From assembly GCF_026914185.1 (NCBI RefSeq), contig NC_070568.1:5662001-5726000 (forward strand): a stretch of DNA of 64,000 bases, given 5' to 3'. The stretch is from Puccinia triticina (Eukaryota; Basidiomycota; Pucciniomycetes; Pucciniales; Pucciniaceae). Of the stretch, positions 10,792 through 22,602 are shown one piece after another. The notes under the pieces are model-generated. The model was not told where the DNA came from. It saw only the letters and a program-made list of their open reading frames with translations, and searched no databases. The first letter of the stretch is position 1. Every line of letters begins with the position of its first letter. A program made the position numbers and the translations under genes.

Positions 10792-13038
10792 ATGCGACTC
10801 ACAGTATCTATCGTCTTATGCCTCTCATCCTCTATCTGCCAACTGGCAGAAAGCACACGGGGAGTGAACATTTCTCCCGAGGAAGGCCGCGCTCTTCAGT
10901 CCGCTGCCCGTTTCAGGTTGCCAACCGAGGCCTCCCTCCCAGCACCCGTACCGGCGAAAGCCCAGGATGAGTTTTTCCTCACTCACCAAGGAGGTTTGAG
11001 GCGTCGACCAAAGTACGGCCACAGGAAAGGTAAGTTAACTCCACTCACTTCCTAGCAACACTCATACATCCCCCCCCCCCTTGTTCCTCTTCGCATTGCA
11101 AAGGCTGGGTGACCAGGGGTTTTTTTGAGTGTCCTGCTGCCGAGAACTGACACTTTTTTTTTACAAGACGAATATCCAGGGCAGTTATATTCACGTAGGC
11201 CTTGGGATTGTTCAACATTTTACTTCAATTCAGACATCATAGATTTCCAAGAACACTACTGATTCTCATAGCTTTCCCCGATGTCTGTCCAGGATTAGAA
11301 AATTTGGAAGATGCAGATGCAATCACGCGTGAGTTCGGATCCATCTTCTCATAAAAAATGCGAGGGATTGAGGGCAGGAAAATGATTCACGATAATTATT
11401 TGATTTTTTTCGCACTTTCTCCGCCACCCGATTCCCCCCAATTCTCTTTCGTCAAATTTTTCTTGCTGGCCCGTGTGTCACATGTTCCCCGACAGTCGCT
11501 GAGGGTCAGGCCGGATGTAAGTGAACTCCTTCCAGCATACATATCAGAGCAACTCAGTCCAATCCTAGTCGACATTCTCCTCGAAGCTACTAATTTACAC
11601 CTCGTTACCACCCAAATTGCCGCGCAGCCAGCGCCTTCAAATCCAAGTCGGCTGCCAGATCCATTTGGCAAGGATGCGCTCCCTTGGGAAATATGCTGGG
11701 TCTTCTGAGTCGACGCAAGTACCACAAGTTGAAAGGTAAAATGACCCACTCTCAAGCCACACCTACTCATAAACATCCCCGCGCCCCCCTTGTTTCTCTT
11801 GGCATTGCAAAACCTGGATAACTATGTCTTGATTGTCCCACATGACAAGAAACTGATACAAGAATTTTATCTACAAGGCGGATATCCAGGACAGTACTTG
11901 AGGAGGCCATGAAATTGTTCACCATTTCCCTACAATCCAGAATTCATGGATACCAAGAACCCTACTGATTCTCATTGCTTTCCTTGATGTCTCTCTGTCC
12001 AGGATTAGAAAATTTGGAAGGTGCAGATGCGAGCACGCGTGAGTTCTGATCTTTATCTTCTAATATAAACATGCGAGTGATTGCAATTTGAGGGTAGGAA
12101 AATGATTCCTGATTATCTGATTTTTTTGCACTTTCTCCACCACCCGACTCCCCCCAATTCTCTTTCGTTCAATTTTTCTTGCTGGCCCATTTGTATCATG
12201 TCCTCCGATAGTCGCTGAGAGGAATGCCGGATGTAAGTGAACTCTTCCAGTATTCATATCAGAGCTGTTGATCAATTCAATCCTAGTCCACGTTATACTT
12301 GAAGCTAATAATTTATACTTGGTTGTAACCAATATTTCCGAGGCAGCCAACGCTTTCGAAGTCAAGGCGGCTGCCAGTTCCTCGGGGTCAGCAGAGGCTT
12401 CCTCCACGGCCAACCCAGCAGCGGGAACTAAGGGGGGACTTTGCCAAGATCTCAGAGGAGGGGTGAACAACTTCAGCGGAGGGACTAGTGTTGAATCCGA
12501 ATCAACACTTCTCCGCGGTCAGAAAAGATGGGAAAACGGTTTGTTTAACCATTGACCTCACATTCATGATAGCTTTTTCACCGACCCATCTTTCCCCGTT
12601 TAGAACTCAACTATCCGTTCAAATGGCTTAATCTGGAAACAGAGGCAGGTTTGTAGAATAGGTTCTGTTTAACACTGAACCACACCCAAACCCATTGATG
12701 TTGACTTCCGGCCATAATTGAAATCTCACTGCCCAGATGATCTGAAAGCGTTTCGGAAAATCATCACTGAAAATTCTCAGATTAACCACGCATTGGGACC
12801 ATACTCCAGGGCCCCATTCACATTCATAAGCAACGAGGCTCTCGAGACCCTAACTGGGAACTTCCTTATTGGATCGGATCATGAGAGGGTGGCAGTCCTG
12901 GCTGTCTTTTTTCATTTGTTCAAGGACCATCGGGACGAGCCGTCTGTTCGCAGATATTTTTGGAAGCTTCGGCAGCATCTCCAACCGCACGACGAAAAAA
13001 ATTTCCAGTACGCACATTCAGAATACCCAGTTTTTTGA
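10792..13038 (+). CDS. Secreted protein with internally duplicated three-exon cassette (candidate effector)
   Basis: I derive nine exons: 10792-11029, 11293-11328, 11496-11516, 11628-11735, 12003-12038, 12212-12232, 12347-12538, 12604-12648 and 12737-13038. They join without a stop into 332 residues. All eight introns start GT, end AG and are phase 1. The N-terminus MRLTVSIVLCLSSSICQLA looks like a signal peptide. Exons 2-4 and exons 5-7 are homologous: 36 + 21 + 108 nt versus 36 + 21 + 192 nt. They encode LENLEDADAIT and LENLEGADAST, then an LAE segment, then an S-x-AF segment. The introns are duplicated too. The last exon gives a domain of about 100 residues (ALETLTGNFLIGSDHERVAV). I do not recognise the family. 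Secretion plus many tiny exons is common among rust effector candidates. The start is the first ATG that opens the signal peptide. Confidence 0.75.
11030..12441. repeat. Tandem segmental duplication of about 706 bp inside the secreted-protein gene
   Basis: Copy 1 (11030-11735) and copy 2 (from 11736) share intron and exon sequence in order: CATTGCAAA-CTGG, GATTAGAAAATTTGGAAG, the CACTTTCTCC-CCACCCGA intron block, and CCGGATGTAAGTGAACTC. Similarity fades in the third exon of copy 2, which has gained an Ala/Ser-rich stretch. Confidence 0.85.
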
Positions 13039-13059
13039 ACCGCCCAAGTCTGCCTAGAA

Positions 13060-13790
13060 CAACCGTACAACTGCATGCGCACCCGGATTTTACTTATTAA
13101 TCCAACTTTCATCATCAAACAACACAATGACTGCTCACCACAATCAAAACCTGTCAACTCCCCACAACAAGCAAACACCCACAAAAGCACATTAAGAACC
13201 ATTTTTCTTGTCCTCTTCAGAACTAGTAGCAGTGGGCAGACATGTTATCCATGAATTGACTATCCATATTATGTGTTCAAAAATTCAATCAATCAGTAAG
13301 ATTAAATAATCAGAGATTTGTATCTCCTTTTTCTTTTGGGGGTTAATAGGGGGTATCAAATATAGACTTACTTTGTGCAGTAGCAAAAATTTGTGAGGAA
13401 TCAGGCTTTGAACCGGCGTACAAGAAGAAAAGGAGGCACAGTTCTAAACCTAAAATCAGACAGGTCATTGACTGCTCCTAAAGCACATGCATTGCCCTCA
13501 GACAGATGGACTAAGCCTAAAGCAAACTCCTCTGTTCCAAACAGCCACACCATCCAACAAAAAAGAACCATCTCAGACCAAGCACTGCAAACCATCCTCA
13601 ATTTCAGCCCAGCAAAGATCTTGTCCTATTTCAGAGCAGGCCAGATATTCTGCCTTTGTAGTCAACAGGGCTGGTCCATTTTCAACCAGCTGAGTGCTGT
13701 CTTCCTGTTTTGAACAGTGCTAGCCTACAGGGCTGTAGAGCATGACCAGACTTCCTGGCCGGAGGGATGAGGCATTGATACCATTGGCAT
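13060..13790. other. Intergenic; no supported gene
   Basis: An open frame of about 106 codons at 13393-13713 has no recognisable domain, signal peptide or splice context, so I do not call it. The rest is AT-rich non-coding sequence between the secreted-protein gene and the first CACCA element. Confidence 0.5.
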
Positions 13791-13794
13791 AGCT

Positions 13795-14973
13795 CACCAG
13801 GAAAAAAAAATAGTCACTTGATGACAAGTGACATCATGCCAGCTCCAGCGGGCTACCCACCATCTACCCACCATCTACCCATCATCTACCCACCATCTAC
13901 CCACCATCTAACCAGTTTAAGAATTTCCACAGGAGATCCTCAGTTTTTGCTGGGCACCACTGATCCCCATTTCTGGTCAGCTGATGCTCAGCTTTAGCTC
14001 CCAGCTTATGCTCAGCTTTGGTGCCCAGCTCATGCTCAGCTTTGTTGCCCAGATCAGAACCAGTCCTGGCCCAGCTTATTTTCAGCTTTATTCCAGTCAT
14101 GGCTCAGCTTAGACTCAGATTAGGACTATCATTGGCCCAGTCAATGCTCAGATTTGGACCAGTATTGGCTCAGCTGATTTTCAGCTTTGGATAAATCTTG
14201 GCCCAGCCAATGCTCAGATTCTGAGTCTGACCACTCCTGTAACAGCTTATGCTCATCTGTGGACCAGCCTTGGCTCAGCTGATGCTCAGCTGTGGACCAA
14301 CCTTGGCTAAGACAATGCTCAGCTGTGGACCAGCCTTGGCTCAGCTGATGCTCAGCTGTGGACCAGCCTTGGCTCAGCTGATGCTCAGCTGTGGAACAGC
14401 CTTGGCTCAGATATTAATCTTTTGAATAGTCTCAAAACATCTGATACTCAGCTTTAGAACAGCCTTGGCTCAGCCAATGCTCACCTTTGTACCAGCATTG
14501 GCTCAGCTGATGCTCAGCTTTTGAAAAGTTTTGGCCCAGCTGGTGTTAATCTTTGGAACAGTATTGTCCCAGCTGATCCTAAGCTCTGCACAAGCCTTTT
14601 CCAAGATGATGCTCAGCTTTGGACCATTGTTGGCTAAGCTGATGCTCAGATTTGGAATATTCTTGGTCCAGCTGACACTTGGATTTGTTTCAGGCTTGGA
14701 ATATCCAATGCTCAGCTGTGGCCCAGGCTCAGCCAATGCTCAGCTTTGGCCCAGGCTCAGTCAATGCCTACTGCTCAGCTTATGATGAGCATCAGCTGTT
14801 CCTGGGAAAAAATTAGGATCAGCTGACTGTGCCACATTGAGTGCTCTGGTGCAGTCCTGCAAGCTCTACAAGTGCTGGTGGAGCAGACTTGGAGCAGCGC
14901 TGGAGTAGCTCTGGAGCAGAAACCAAAGCTGCATCATGTCACTTGCCATCAAGTGACTATTTTTTTCCTCGTG
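13795..14973. mobile_element. CACCA element 1 (CACTA-like, non-autonomous), 1179 bp with minisatellite core
   Basis: Inverted ends of about 44 bp start CACCAGGAAAAA on the left and, read inward from the right, CACGAGGAAAAA. Both continue ATAGTCACTTGATG. The element is flanked by GCT on both sides (13792-13794 and 14974-14976). Each end contains the palindrome GTCACTTGATG-CAAGTGAC. The interior holds a CTACCCACCAT array (13855-13915) and a GCTCAGCT-based minisatellite. No transposase is present. CAC ends and a 3-bp duplication fit CACTA/EnSpm derivatives. Confidence 0.8.
13965..14790. repeat. GCTCAGCTGTGGACCAGCCTTGG minisatellite
   Basis: Units of roughly 30-40 bp built on GATGCTCAGCTTTGGACCAG and CTTGGCTCAGCT fill the core of CACCA element 1. 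AGCTGA and TCAGCT words make it partly self-complementary. Copies are degenerate, so the exact period needs computation. Confidence 0.8.
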
Positions 14974-15019
14974 GCTGGAATTGCAATATCTCGCTAGCTG
15001 TTGTTTGCCAGGTACATTG

Positions 15020-16030
15020 CTGAGGTTCAAATGGAGATGAGCCAAGTACTTGAGGTAGTGAAGAATGTGGAGGAAGTAGTTTTTGTGGGAGAATTGAGGA
15101 ACTGTGAGAGGAAACTGCAGGCAAAAGCTGGATCCGGGCGGGTACATTGAACCAGATAGTTGAGTAGTCCAAAGGCTTGCCAGCAGTTGAATCCAGGGGA
15201 GATGGGCGACCCATCAATGGGACAGGTCAACAGGTTGAGCGGGAGAGGAGTGGTGATTGTTCTGCAGTTGGACATCCCAAACTCCTCTAGGACTTCCAAG
15301 ATGTATTGATCCTGGCATAGTTAGATGGTCTTATTCTTGAGGTCCCACATCACGTGCATCCCTAGAACCCACTTGCAGTTGTTGCCAACAACAGTGGGTT
15401 AGCTACGCTAACAAAGCTGTTAGCGTAGCGTAGCGCAGCGCAAATGCGCTATTTTTTAGCGTAGTGTTAGCGCACTTGCGCGCATCTGCGCTAACGCTAC
15501 ACGCGCAGGGTGCAAAGATATTTTAGCTTTTAGCGTAGCGTTAGCGCAGATTTGCGCAATGGCACTAACGCTAAGCACGCAGGGCGCAAAATAGCGTTCG
15601 CTACGCTGCACTACAGCGCTTTTTGAGGCAAAAAAGGCCGTTTTTCCTCTAAAAGCGCCTTAGCGCAATGTAGCGCAGCGTAGCGGCTGTAGTTTAGCGC
15701 TAACGCTAAACAAAAATAGGCGTGCTGTTAGCGCAGCGTAGCGGCGCTAGCACCGCGCTAACACTATTCAAAAAAGGCCAGCGCTTTTTGCCGCTACGCT
15801 AAATGTTAGGGCTAAAATAGCGTAGTTTAGCGTAGCAGCCCACTGTTGTTGCCAAGGTCCTCCATCTCAAAGCGGGAGGTGCTCTGATCTTTGAAGAATT
15901 GCACGTCCAGGTCGAAAATCACCATATTGTCAACGTGAACAAAGACAAAGCAAGGTTGCTTGATGTCTTGATGAATGACAAGACAGGGAGCAGTGCCAGC
16001 CAGCTTGAAATTGCACACTGCCAGCATAAT
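15020..16030 (-). pseudogene. Ty1/copia reverse transcriptase/RNase H fragment, interrupted
   Basis: Reading leftward, 16027-15860 encodes a copia-type segment with FVHVDNMVIF (a decayed YVDD region) and RFEMEDLG. After an insertion (15389-15845) the frame resumes through the region up to 15020 with LEEFGMSNCRTITTPLP and LLNYLVQCTRPDPAFA, typical of the part between reverse transcriptase and RNase H. There are no LTRs and an early stop lies near 15327. It is a dead fragment, distinct from the complete element at 30445-36510. Confidence 0.75.
15389..15845. mobile_element. Self-complementary TAGCG/CGCTA insertion within the copia fragment
   Basis: The insertion is flanked by the 10-bp direct repeat TTGTTGCCAA (15379-15388 and 15846-15855). 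Its ends show CAGTGGG and CCCACTG. The 457-bp interior is almost entirely made of GTTAGCGTAGCG- and GCGCTAACGCTA-type words in both orientations, so almost any part can pair with another. CAGTG ends and a duplication near 8 bp suggest a hAT-type non-autonomous element, but the class is uncertain. Confidence 0.65.
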
Positions 16031-16099
16031 TAGCTGGGTTAAGGTTATCCAAGTTAAACTGGGATGACTTCATCCCAGCCAAATATGCTGGCAGTGTTA

Positions 16100-16738
16100 A
16101 TTGACTGACTCAAAGAAGCCTCAGAGTGCTTTGTTCCAGCCTGACAATTTTTTTCCTCAAGGCAAGTATATGGAAAAATGCTGTTTTAAGGATCTCTGGG
16201 TTGGCTTTTGCCATCCACCATCTCTGATGGGTCATTGTGAGCAAGGCAGGAGTGCTAGCTATGATGATATGTATTAATGCCTCAAAAATTAGCTGACACA
16301 ATGTTGATATTTCATCTGATCCCAAAAAGTTGTTGGAATCCTTGGAGGTGAAGGAGCTGTAGGAACATTTGTCAAAATTGGTGCCTTTGCTCTCAGTTCT
16401 GAATCACCGATCCGCACAAGTCCTTCCGGGGCAGGCGCTTCGAAGTTCGCGCCTCCACCTCCGGGACTTAGATCAGTTAACTCCCTGGCGGGCCGCGAGC
16501 CCAGGAGGGAATTTTTGCCCATGGTCCACTAGGGGAGTCGGGCGTGGGTTCAGCTCGGAAGTTTGTTCTTCTTGTATGTAGTTGATTTGTGCTGCGCAGG
16601 TTGGATGGATGGGTGACGTCATGTGATGTGCTGAGCTCGTCGCGCCCCCTCGGAGCGGCTTAGCTAAGCTGGGATCGTATAGTATTTACACATTTTCGAG
16701 TGGGAGCAAGTCCAGCGGGAACGACGACGACGACGACG
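16100..16738. other. Intergenic and 5' flank of CDC4
   Basis: No gene is supported here. The last 100 bp before the CDC4 start contain a CGACGA-rich run leading into the ATG. I see no clear TATA box. Confidence 0.4.
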
Positions 16739-19418
16739 ATGCCGCCAGCATTCCACTTCCCCCCAGCCACACAGAAAACGGTCATCACCACCACAACAAC
16801 AACAACCATCAACTTCCAGCCACTGCTCATCCCCCAACAACAACAACAACAACAGCCCCACGAAGAACCATCCACAGAACACTATCCACTCGCACACGCA
16901 CCCATCCCACCAGACTGGACCGAACGCGGACTGCCCATCGTCTTCGGAAACGGCGCATTCGCCAAGTTCAACCCCACACTCTCACCCGGCTCAGTCATCC
17001 CCAGCAGCCACCAGCCAACCACAACCACAACAACCACAACCACCACAACCACCAACAACAACAACAACAACTCATCCCGCAAACGAACAACAACCAGCCC
17101 CCAGCCCACAGCACCCGCAGCAACCAGCCCCACCCGATCGAAACGCCCGAAGCTCGAACACAACCATGCATTCTATGACCCCCGTAAGCTGCTCTCCTGC
17201 CAAACAAACAGCCAGCTGCCTGCTCAACCCATCCATCCATCCACTCCCAACAGCCGCACACACCCTGCCCGATCACATGCTACCCCACCCATCCGAACAA
17301 CAACTCCATCCACTCCAGGCAGCCGACGCCCATCTCGAACTGGCAACCACCCTCTCCCTGCCCAACCTGACCACCGAATTCGCAAAACTGCCGACCGCGC
17401 TGCAGCAGTACACCCTCTTCAACCTGCTCAAGTCCTCCCGCCTGCCCGTCCTCCAATTCGTCCAGCAGATGATCGGCCCAGCCCTCAAGCGCGACTTCAT
17501 CTGCGACCTGCCCCCAGAGATCGCCATCCTGATCCTCAGCAAGCTCGATGGCACCACGCTCTGCAAGGCCTCCGCCGTCAGCAGGACCTGGTTCAACCTC
17601 ATCCACAACAGTCGCTCGATCTGGAAGCACCGCCTCAAGGCCGAGAACCTCTGGATCGGCGACGGGAGCGAGGAGATCGACGCCGAGGAATGCGCGCTCG
17701 TCGAACGCGGCGCCAGCCACTGCGAGATCAGCCGGTTCGCAAGACTCTGGAAGGCCGGCGTCTGGAACAAGCAACCAGCAAGCTCAGACCCATACTACCA
17801 CCACCACCACCACCACCACCACAACTCTGCTTACTCCCCATCGACCGACCAACCCGCAGCTTCCTCCTCCAGACAACCCTCCCACCACCCATCCCGTCAT
17901 CAGAGCCAAACACCCAGCAACTCAAGCTACCACGACCCTGCGGATAGCGAGTCCCGCTCCGAGCACAGCCACATCAGCCACAACCAGCAGCTATCCGGGA
18001 ACGATCCATTCAAGCTGCTCTATCGGAGACGGTTCCTGACTCGGCGGAACTGGATGAAGAAGGAGCCGCGTCGGATCACCTTCCAAGGACACGCATTGAC
18101 CGTCGTAACCTGCATCCAATTCGACTGGTCCAAGATGGTGGCGGCCTCGGACGACAACGTCGTGCATTCCTACGACCTCCGCACCGGCCGACGACTCCAG
18201 ACCTTCCTGGGCCACCAGGGCGGCGTGTGGGCCTTGCAGTACGTCGGGGACACCTTGGTGACCGGGAGCACGGACCGGACGGTGCGGGTGTGGGACATGC
18301 GGACGGGGCGGAACACGCACGTGTTCCATGGCCACACCTCCACCGTCCGGTGTCTGCAGATCGTCGAGCCGGTCAATGTGAACGGCAAGACGGGCGCAGG
18401 GGCGGTCTGGGAGCCGGCCTATCCGGTGATCGTCACCGGCTCGCGCGACTACACCCTCAGAGTATGGAAGCTGCCCTCAGAGACCGACGAGGACTATGCG
18501 CCCTGTCCCACCCCGGGCTCTCCGGACGACATCGGGGCCTCGACCTCCGAGCCGAGCTCGGCCAACCGGTTCCATCTCCACTTCCTACGCGGCCACTCCC
18601 ATGCGGTGCGGGCGTTGGCGGCCAAAGGACGGACGATGGTCTCGGGCTCGTACGACTGCACGGTCCGGGCCTGGGACATCATGACGGGGAAATGCACCCA
18701 GGTGATGAAGGGGCACACGCAGAAGATCTACTCGGTCGTCCTCGACGGCTCCCGGGGCCGATGTGCATCAGGATCGATGGACAACACCGTCCGTCTGTGG
18801 GACCTTTCCACGGGCACGACCATCCGGATCCTCGGCGAACACAGCTCCCTAGTAGGCCTCCTAGGGCTGAGTCCGCGCCGACTGGTATCCGCGGCGGCGG
18901 ACGCCACTCTCCGTGTATGGGACCCGTCGACGGGGGCGTGTCGGTACGAGCTGAAGGGCCATCTCGGCGCGATCACCTGTTTCACGCACGACGAGTTCCG
19001 AGTCGTGTCGGGTGCGGACGGGACGTTGAAGCTCTGGAACGGGGAGAACGGGGTGCTGGTGGGCGACCTGCTCTCGGGCTTCTCTGCGGTATGGCAAGTC
19101 TCGATGGACGAGCGCTTCTGTGTGGTAGCCGTCCAACGGGGCACGGAGAGCGAATACGTAGTGCTCGACTTCGGCCGCTCCGACGGGAAAACCGACCCGC
19201 CCGACGACCCGCTCGACCTCCCCGACTCCCCCCTCATCCCGCCCACCCTCCCCATCCCTCCCCCTCAGCTCCTGCATCCCAGACTGCTCAATCAGCACCA
19301 TCGCCTCCAACATCCCCTCCCTGATAACGCCTTTCGCATCTTGCCTGACCACAACCATCATCACCACCACCACCAGCATCGAAATGCCGCCGATCAGCCG
19401 GAAATCGAAGACCGTTAG
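16739..19418 (+). CDS. CDC4: Cdc4-type F-box/WD40 protein, substrate receptor of SCF ubiquitin ligase
   Basis: Two exons (16739-17183 and 17323-19418) join through a 139-nt phase-1 intron with a GTAAGC donor into 846 residues. The N-terminus is low complexity (runs of Thr, Gln and Asn) with a basic KRPKLE patch that looks like a nuclear localisation signal. A dimerisation-like helix (LQQYTLFNLLKSS) near residues 175-203 precedes an F-box at about 206-254 (DLPPEIAILILSKLDG). A linker with eight consecutive His follows, then WD40 repeats from about 400 to 790 (GSTDRTVRVWD, GSYDCTVRAWD, GSMDNTVRLWD, AADATLRVWD). This order is that of Cdc4/Fbw7, which binds Skp1 through the F-box and phosphodegrons through the propeller. 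ATG 16739 is the first in frame. A downstream ATG at 17166 lies in a different frame and would lie mainly within the intron. Confidence 0.93.
17184..17322 (+). other. CDC4 intron
   Basis: The donor GTAAGC splits a CGT codon and the acceptor is GGCAG. Splicing is needed because the N-terminal low-complexity frame and the F-box/WD40 frame differ. An unspliced frame through the region would remain open from 17166, which could mislead gene prediction. Confidence 0.8.
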
Positions 19419-21990
19419 TTCTGCCTTCTCTTTCTTCCTCCTTGCTCGGCTTGCAAAAACAAACAGGTGGAGAATGGAAAAGACTGGGTATACTGAAAGT
19501 TTTCTCGTGCTCTTGCTCTTTTTTACTAACCCCTTTCTTTATAACTCTGCTCGGGTGGGTTTCTTTTTCAAGTCGATTGATTTTTTCTTTCTTTCCTGGA
19601 CGGAGTCCTCCCCCGTTGTTATCAAACCAGGGAAACCCTATTTCGACTCTTGATATTCTTTCTTTTCGGAAGAGAACTGCATACATACAAATATATACGT
19701 AATCCGGATCCACATATACAAGACAGATAATATACATATCTACAAAGAACAAAAAAACATCTCGTGTTCCTTTTTTTGGTCGTTCATATATCATATCACA
19801 TATCATATCATGTTGATCAACTAAGATCACACAAAGACCCGCAACCGGGCCCCGCACATATGCGCCACCATCACGGACAATTCACCCCCCATACAAACCC
19901 ACCACTTTTCCATCCTGTTTGTGCCGACGATCGGGGCCCCACAGACGCTCTGACCGACCGACGTGACCCCGCCCTAGTCCCGACCCGCTTTCCATCTTGC
20001 TTCATGTCCTCTCGAGTTTGTTATTCTTTATACATTCATCAGTCAATATAGTACATATGTGTGTGTATTTATGTAGTTAGTGTGTGTGTGTGTGTGGACC
20101 AGGATACCTGCCTGGACGTCTTCGTCTTCCGTGTATAGCCCTCCCCGCCCCGCCCCCCTCTCTCCTCCTCTTCCATCGTCTTGGCCCTCCTTCCAGGAAC
20201 ACATATCTTTCGGCAGATCGGTTGGACGGTTTCGGGCCCGGATCTGTGGCCGATGGAATGTGGATGCCCGGTGTTTATAGTGTGTCGTACTTGAATATGT
20301 GTGCGCCGGACGGCTTGCGCGTCAGGGACATCGTGTGGGTTCAGGGGCAGCCATCACGATCATCTGCCGTCCTTCCATCCTTCACCAATCAGAGCATCTT
20401 GTTGGGAGTCCATGTATGGAGCAAGTGGCCTGGCGCGCTGGACCATGAGCATTTTGAAGGGCGCCTGGTTGGTCTGAGAAGTCGACTGGAGCCAATCGCT
20501 TTCGCCTCGCCACTTCCGTCGGTGTCTGGCGCTGTCCCCACCACACAGTAGTGGCAGTGGGCTGGCCATATGCTTCGCTAACGGCTACAGAAGTCGTCGC
20601 GAAATGGCACGCTTTCTGGCCGATCAAACACACTCTTTGCCGCGCCACCAATCCGCGCCTTTGGTTCATTGTGGGTGTCGCGTCAGTGATCGGGGTCCCG
20701 GGGAGGAGTCCGTCAAGCACTTTGTCGAGGTCAATCACTGTTATCTTTTCGCCCGGCGAATGTCGCCAGGTTATGTATCTGATTTTCTTCTGCGATACTT
20801 GACCGCAACCCCTCATCGGTCCAAGAGCACGCGCTTTGCCCCCTTTCTTTTCCACGATCGAGACGGGTCTCCGGCCAGAACGCTGAACATGATGAGGGCA
20901 GGAAAATGATACATCGCTACTAACTTTGTAGCCTGAAGAGACAATGTTTCCAAGCCGCCACAGACCTGTCGAGTAAGCAAGATGTCTTCGGCGAATTCGA
21001 CTCCTTCTCATCACCCGGTAAAACTCCTTTGCCTTTGGATCCTAGTAGGACCACGAATGTCACTCGGATCCCTGGGGATTGGCGAAACATTCGGCAAGCA
21101 GGTCCAGGGAGCTCTTTGCAAGCAAATCAGCCGGAGCTCAGTCGAAGGATTAACATCATCAACAGGCCCCCCGGAGTCCGAGGCAAATGGCTTGTGTCGA
21201 GTCGAGTGTGTAGTAGCTGGGTAAGAGTTGAGAGGCAGATGGAAAGGACAAAGCTATGCTGGCTTGTCCTCGAATTTAGTTGATCATCGAGGCCAGAAGA
21301 AAGAGCTCCAGCCCCACCAGACAAGACTGAACCATGTTGAGCGGGAGAAACGTGGGGTTTATGGGTCACATACTCACGCCAGACTGCTTGCTCGATATGC
21401 CTACAACGTCTGGCTTGACAAGTTACAACGTCCTTCTCGAAAGGCATCAAGTGGTATGCCAGTCTTTCTCTCATAACTCGGGCGAATCAGTCTCGAAGAG
21501 ACTCATCCTACTTTTTTTATGATTCAAGACCATGCTAACACGCGGTTCTTAAACTTATCAGAAGACAAGCACTTGGGCATTTCTAGTTTATTTCTACTTG
21601 TAATGATCCTATAAGTCGATCTGAACCACCAATGAAAGCATTCGCCGTTCATCCAACAGAGATCACCATTAAAGAAAGGAGAAGTTACGGAGCTAGATAA
21701 AGATAAGGAGAGCCGGAAAACGGGACAGAACGCTACTCGGGGTTGACAGGTCCGATCCTGTTGGTATTGGCCGATGAGCTGAACAGAACTGACGGAAAAA
21801 TTGAGATTTGTCAGACCCTGTGAGACAGAGTACAAGAGCACAAGAATGAGATGCCATCTCACTGGTGTAGGCTCTCCATAAGGTTAGGAAGACCTATTTG
21901 GCGTCATGACACTTGCCCCGTAGTGGTGAATCCGGTACGGGATCATTCTACATAATATTCATAGGAAATCCATATCAATCACGGGAATGA
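19419..21990. other. Intergenic; 3' flank of CDC4, no supported gene
   Basis: The segment 19419-19830 is T-rich and then AT-rich and probably holds the CDC4 3' end. A (GT)n tract lies at about 20078-20095. Open frames at 20084-20551 (plus) and 20382-21014 (minus, 210 codons) overlap in opposite directions, lack domains and are not called. Confidence 0.4.
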
Positions 21991-22479
21991 TCAGATGCCA
22001 CTAGTCTGATAAATACTACTGACTACTTTTAATCCTTTAGTTGTTCCATGTGGACAACACTTGCCCCTCCCCATACCCACAGAACATCCAAAACCTCCAT
22101 TGTTGAACGGAGAGACAGTGTCTTCGAGGTCCCATTCGAATTCGGAGAAAGAAGAAGAACATTCGTCTGGTTAACCGATCTGATGCGCTCCATGGATAAA
22201 GATGAATTGAGGAACATCACTCACAATATTTTTCTTGCTCTTGGTTTCGACAAGCGGCATCAGGTTCGTCAGGATTTTGGGTAAGGGAAGCAGTGGCAAA
22301 GGTACAATCGGCGCACTGCTCCATCGATCGATAAGGAAGAGAGAAAGGCACTCACTTGGATCGCCTGGAAAAGGCACGGGTTCCACAATGCAAATGCCCT
22401 CCTCACCCTTGGGGCAAGTGAAAGCAGTTGCGAAGTTGCAAACCACAGCCAACAAGACAACGGTGGATAAGACGTTCAT
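21991..22479 (-). CDS. Small cysteine-rich secreted protein, spliced, with a one-base frame conflict
   Basis: The first exon, from ATG at 22479 to about 22356, encodes a signal peptide (MNVLSTVVLLAVVCNFATA) followed by FTCPKGEEGICIVEP. It ends at a strong donor GTGAGT. The likely second exon (22315-22225) gives CADCTFATASLTQNP and PDAACRNQEQEKY and ends at another GTGAGT. The third (22166-21991) gives GGFGCSVGMGRGKCCPHGT and a stop. Exons 2 and 3 join in frame across a 58-nt intron, but exon 1 with its best donor is phase 1 while exon 2 needs phase 0, and that intron would be only 40 nt. Either there is a one-base indel (pseudogene or assembly error) or a splice site is unconventional. Cysteine-rich secreted proteins are frequent in rusts. 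The function is unknown. Confidence 0.5.
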
Positions 22480-22594
22480 CTTGGGGGTTGATAGCGTAAA
22501 GGTTGATTGGTTGGGAATGTCAAGTGTCGACTGGAGTGGGATGATCAGCGGGTTACTGGGTGAGTGGGCCCGGAGTATGGGCAATAACCCTTCT

Positions 22595-22602
22595 TATTTA
22601 TA
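22595..22602 (-). promoter_or_regulatory. TATA box of the cysteine-rich secreted-protein gene
   Basis: TATAAATA on the minus strand lies about 115 bp upstream of the start codon at 22479, which leaves room for a short 5' leader. This supports that start and direction of transcription. Confidence 0.5.

Noticed and set aside
13393..13713. 106-codon plus-strand frame
   Set aside because: No motif, no signal peptide and no consistent splice sites; kept only as intergenic.
16016..16096. 81-bp hairpin with CACTGCCAGCATA / TATGCTGGCAGTG ends, looking like a tiny CACTG element
   Set aside because: The flanking triplets do not match (GCA versus TTA) and there is no minisatellite core, so it is not counted with the six elements.
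18227..19324. Long second frame overlapping the WD40 region of CDC4
   Set aside because: It is a shadow of the strongly conserved CDC4 reading frame in codon-biased sequence.
20382..21014. 210-codon minus-strand frame
   Set aside because: No domain, no splice or promoter context, and it overlaps other open frames; likely chance in a GC-balanced intergenic region.
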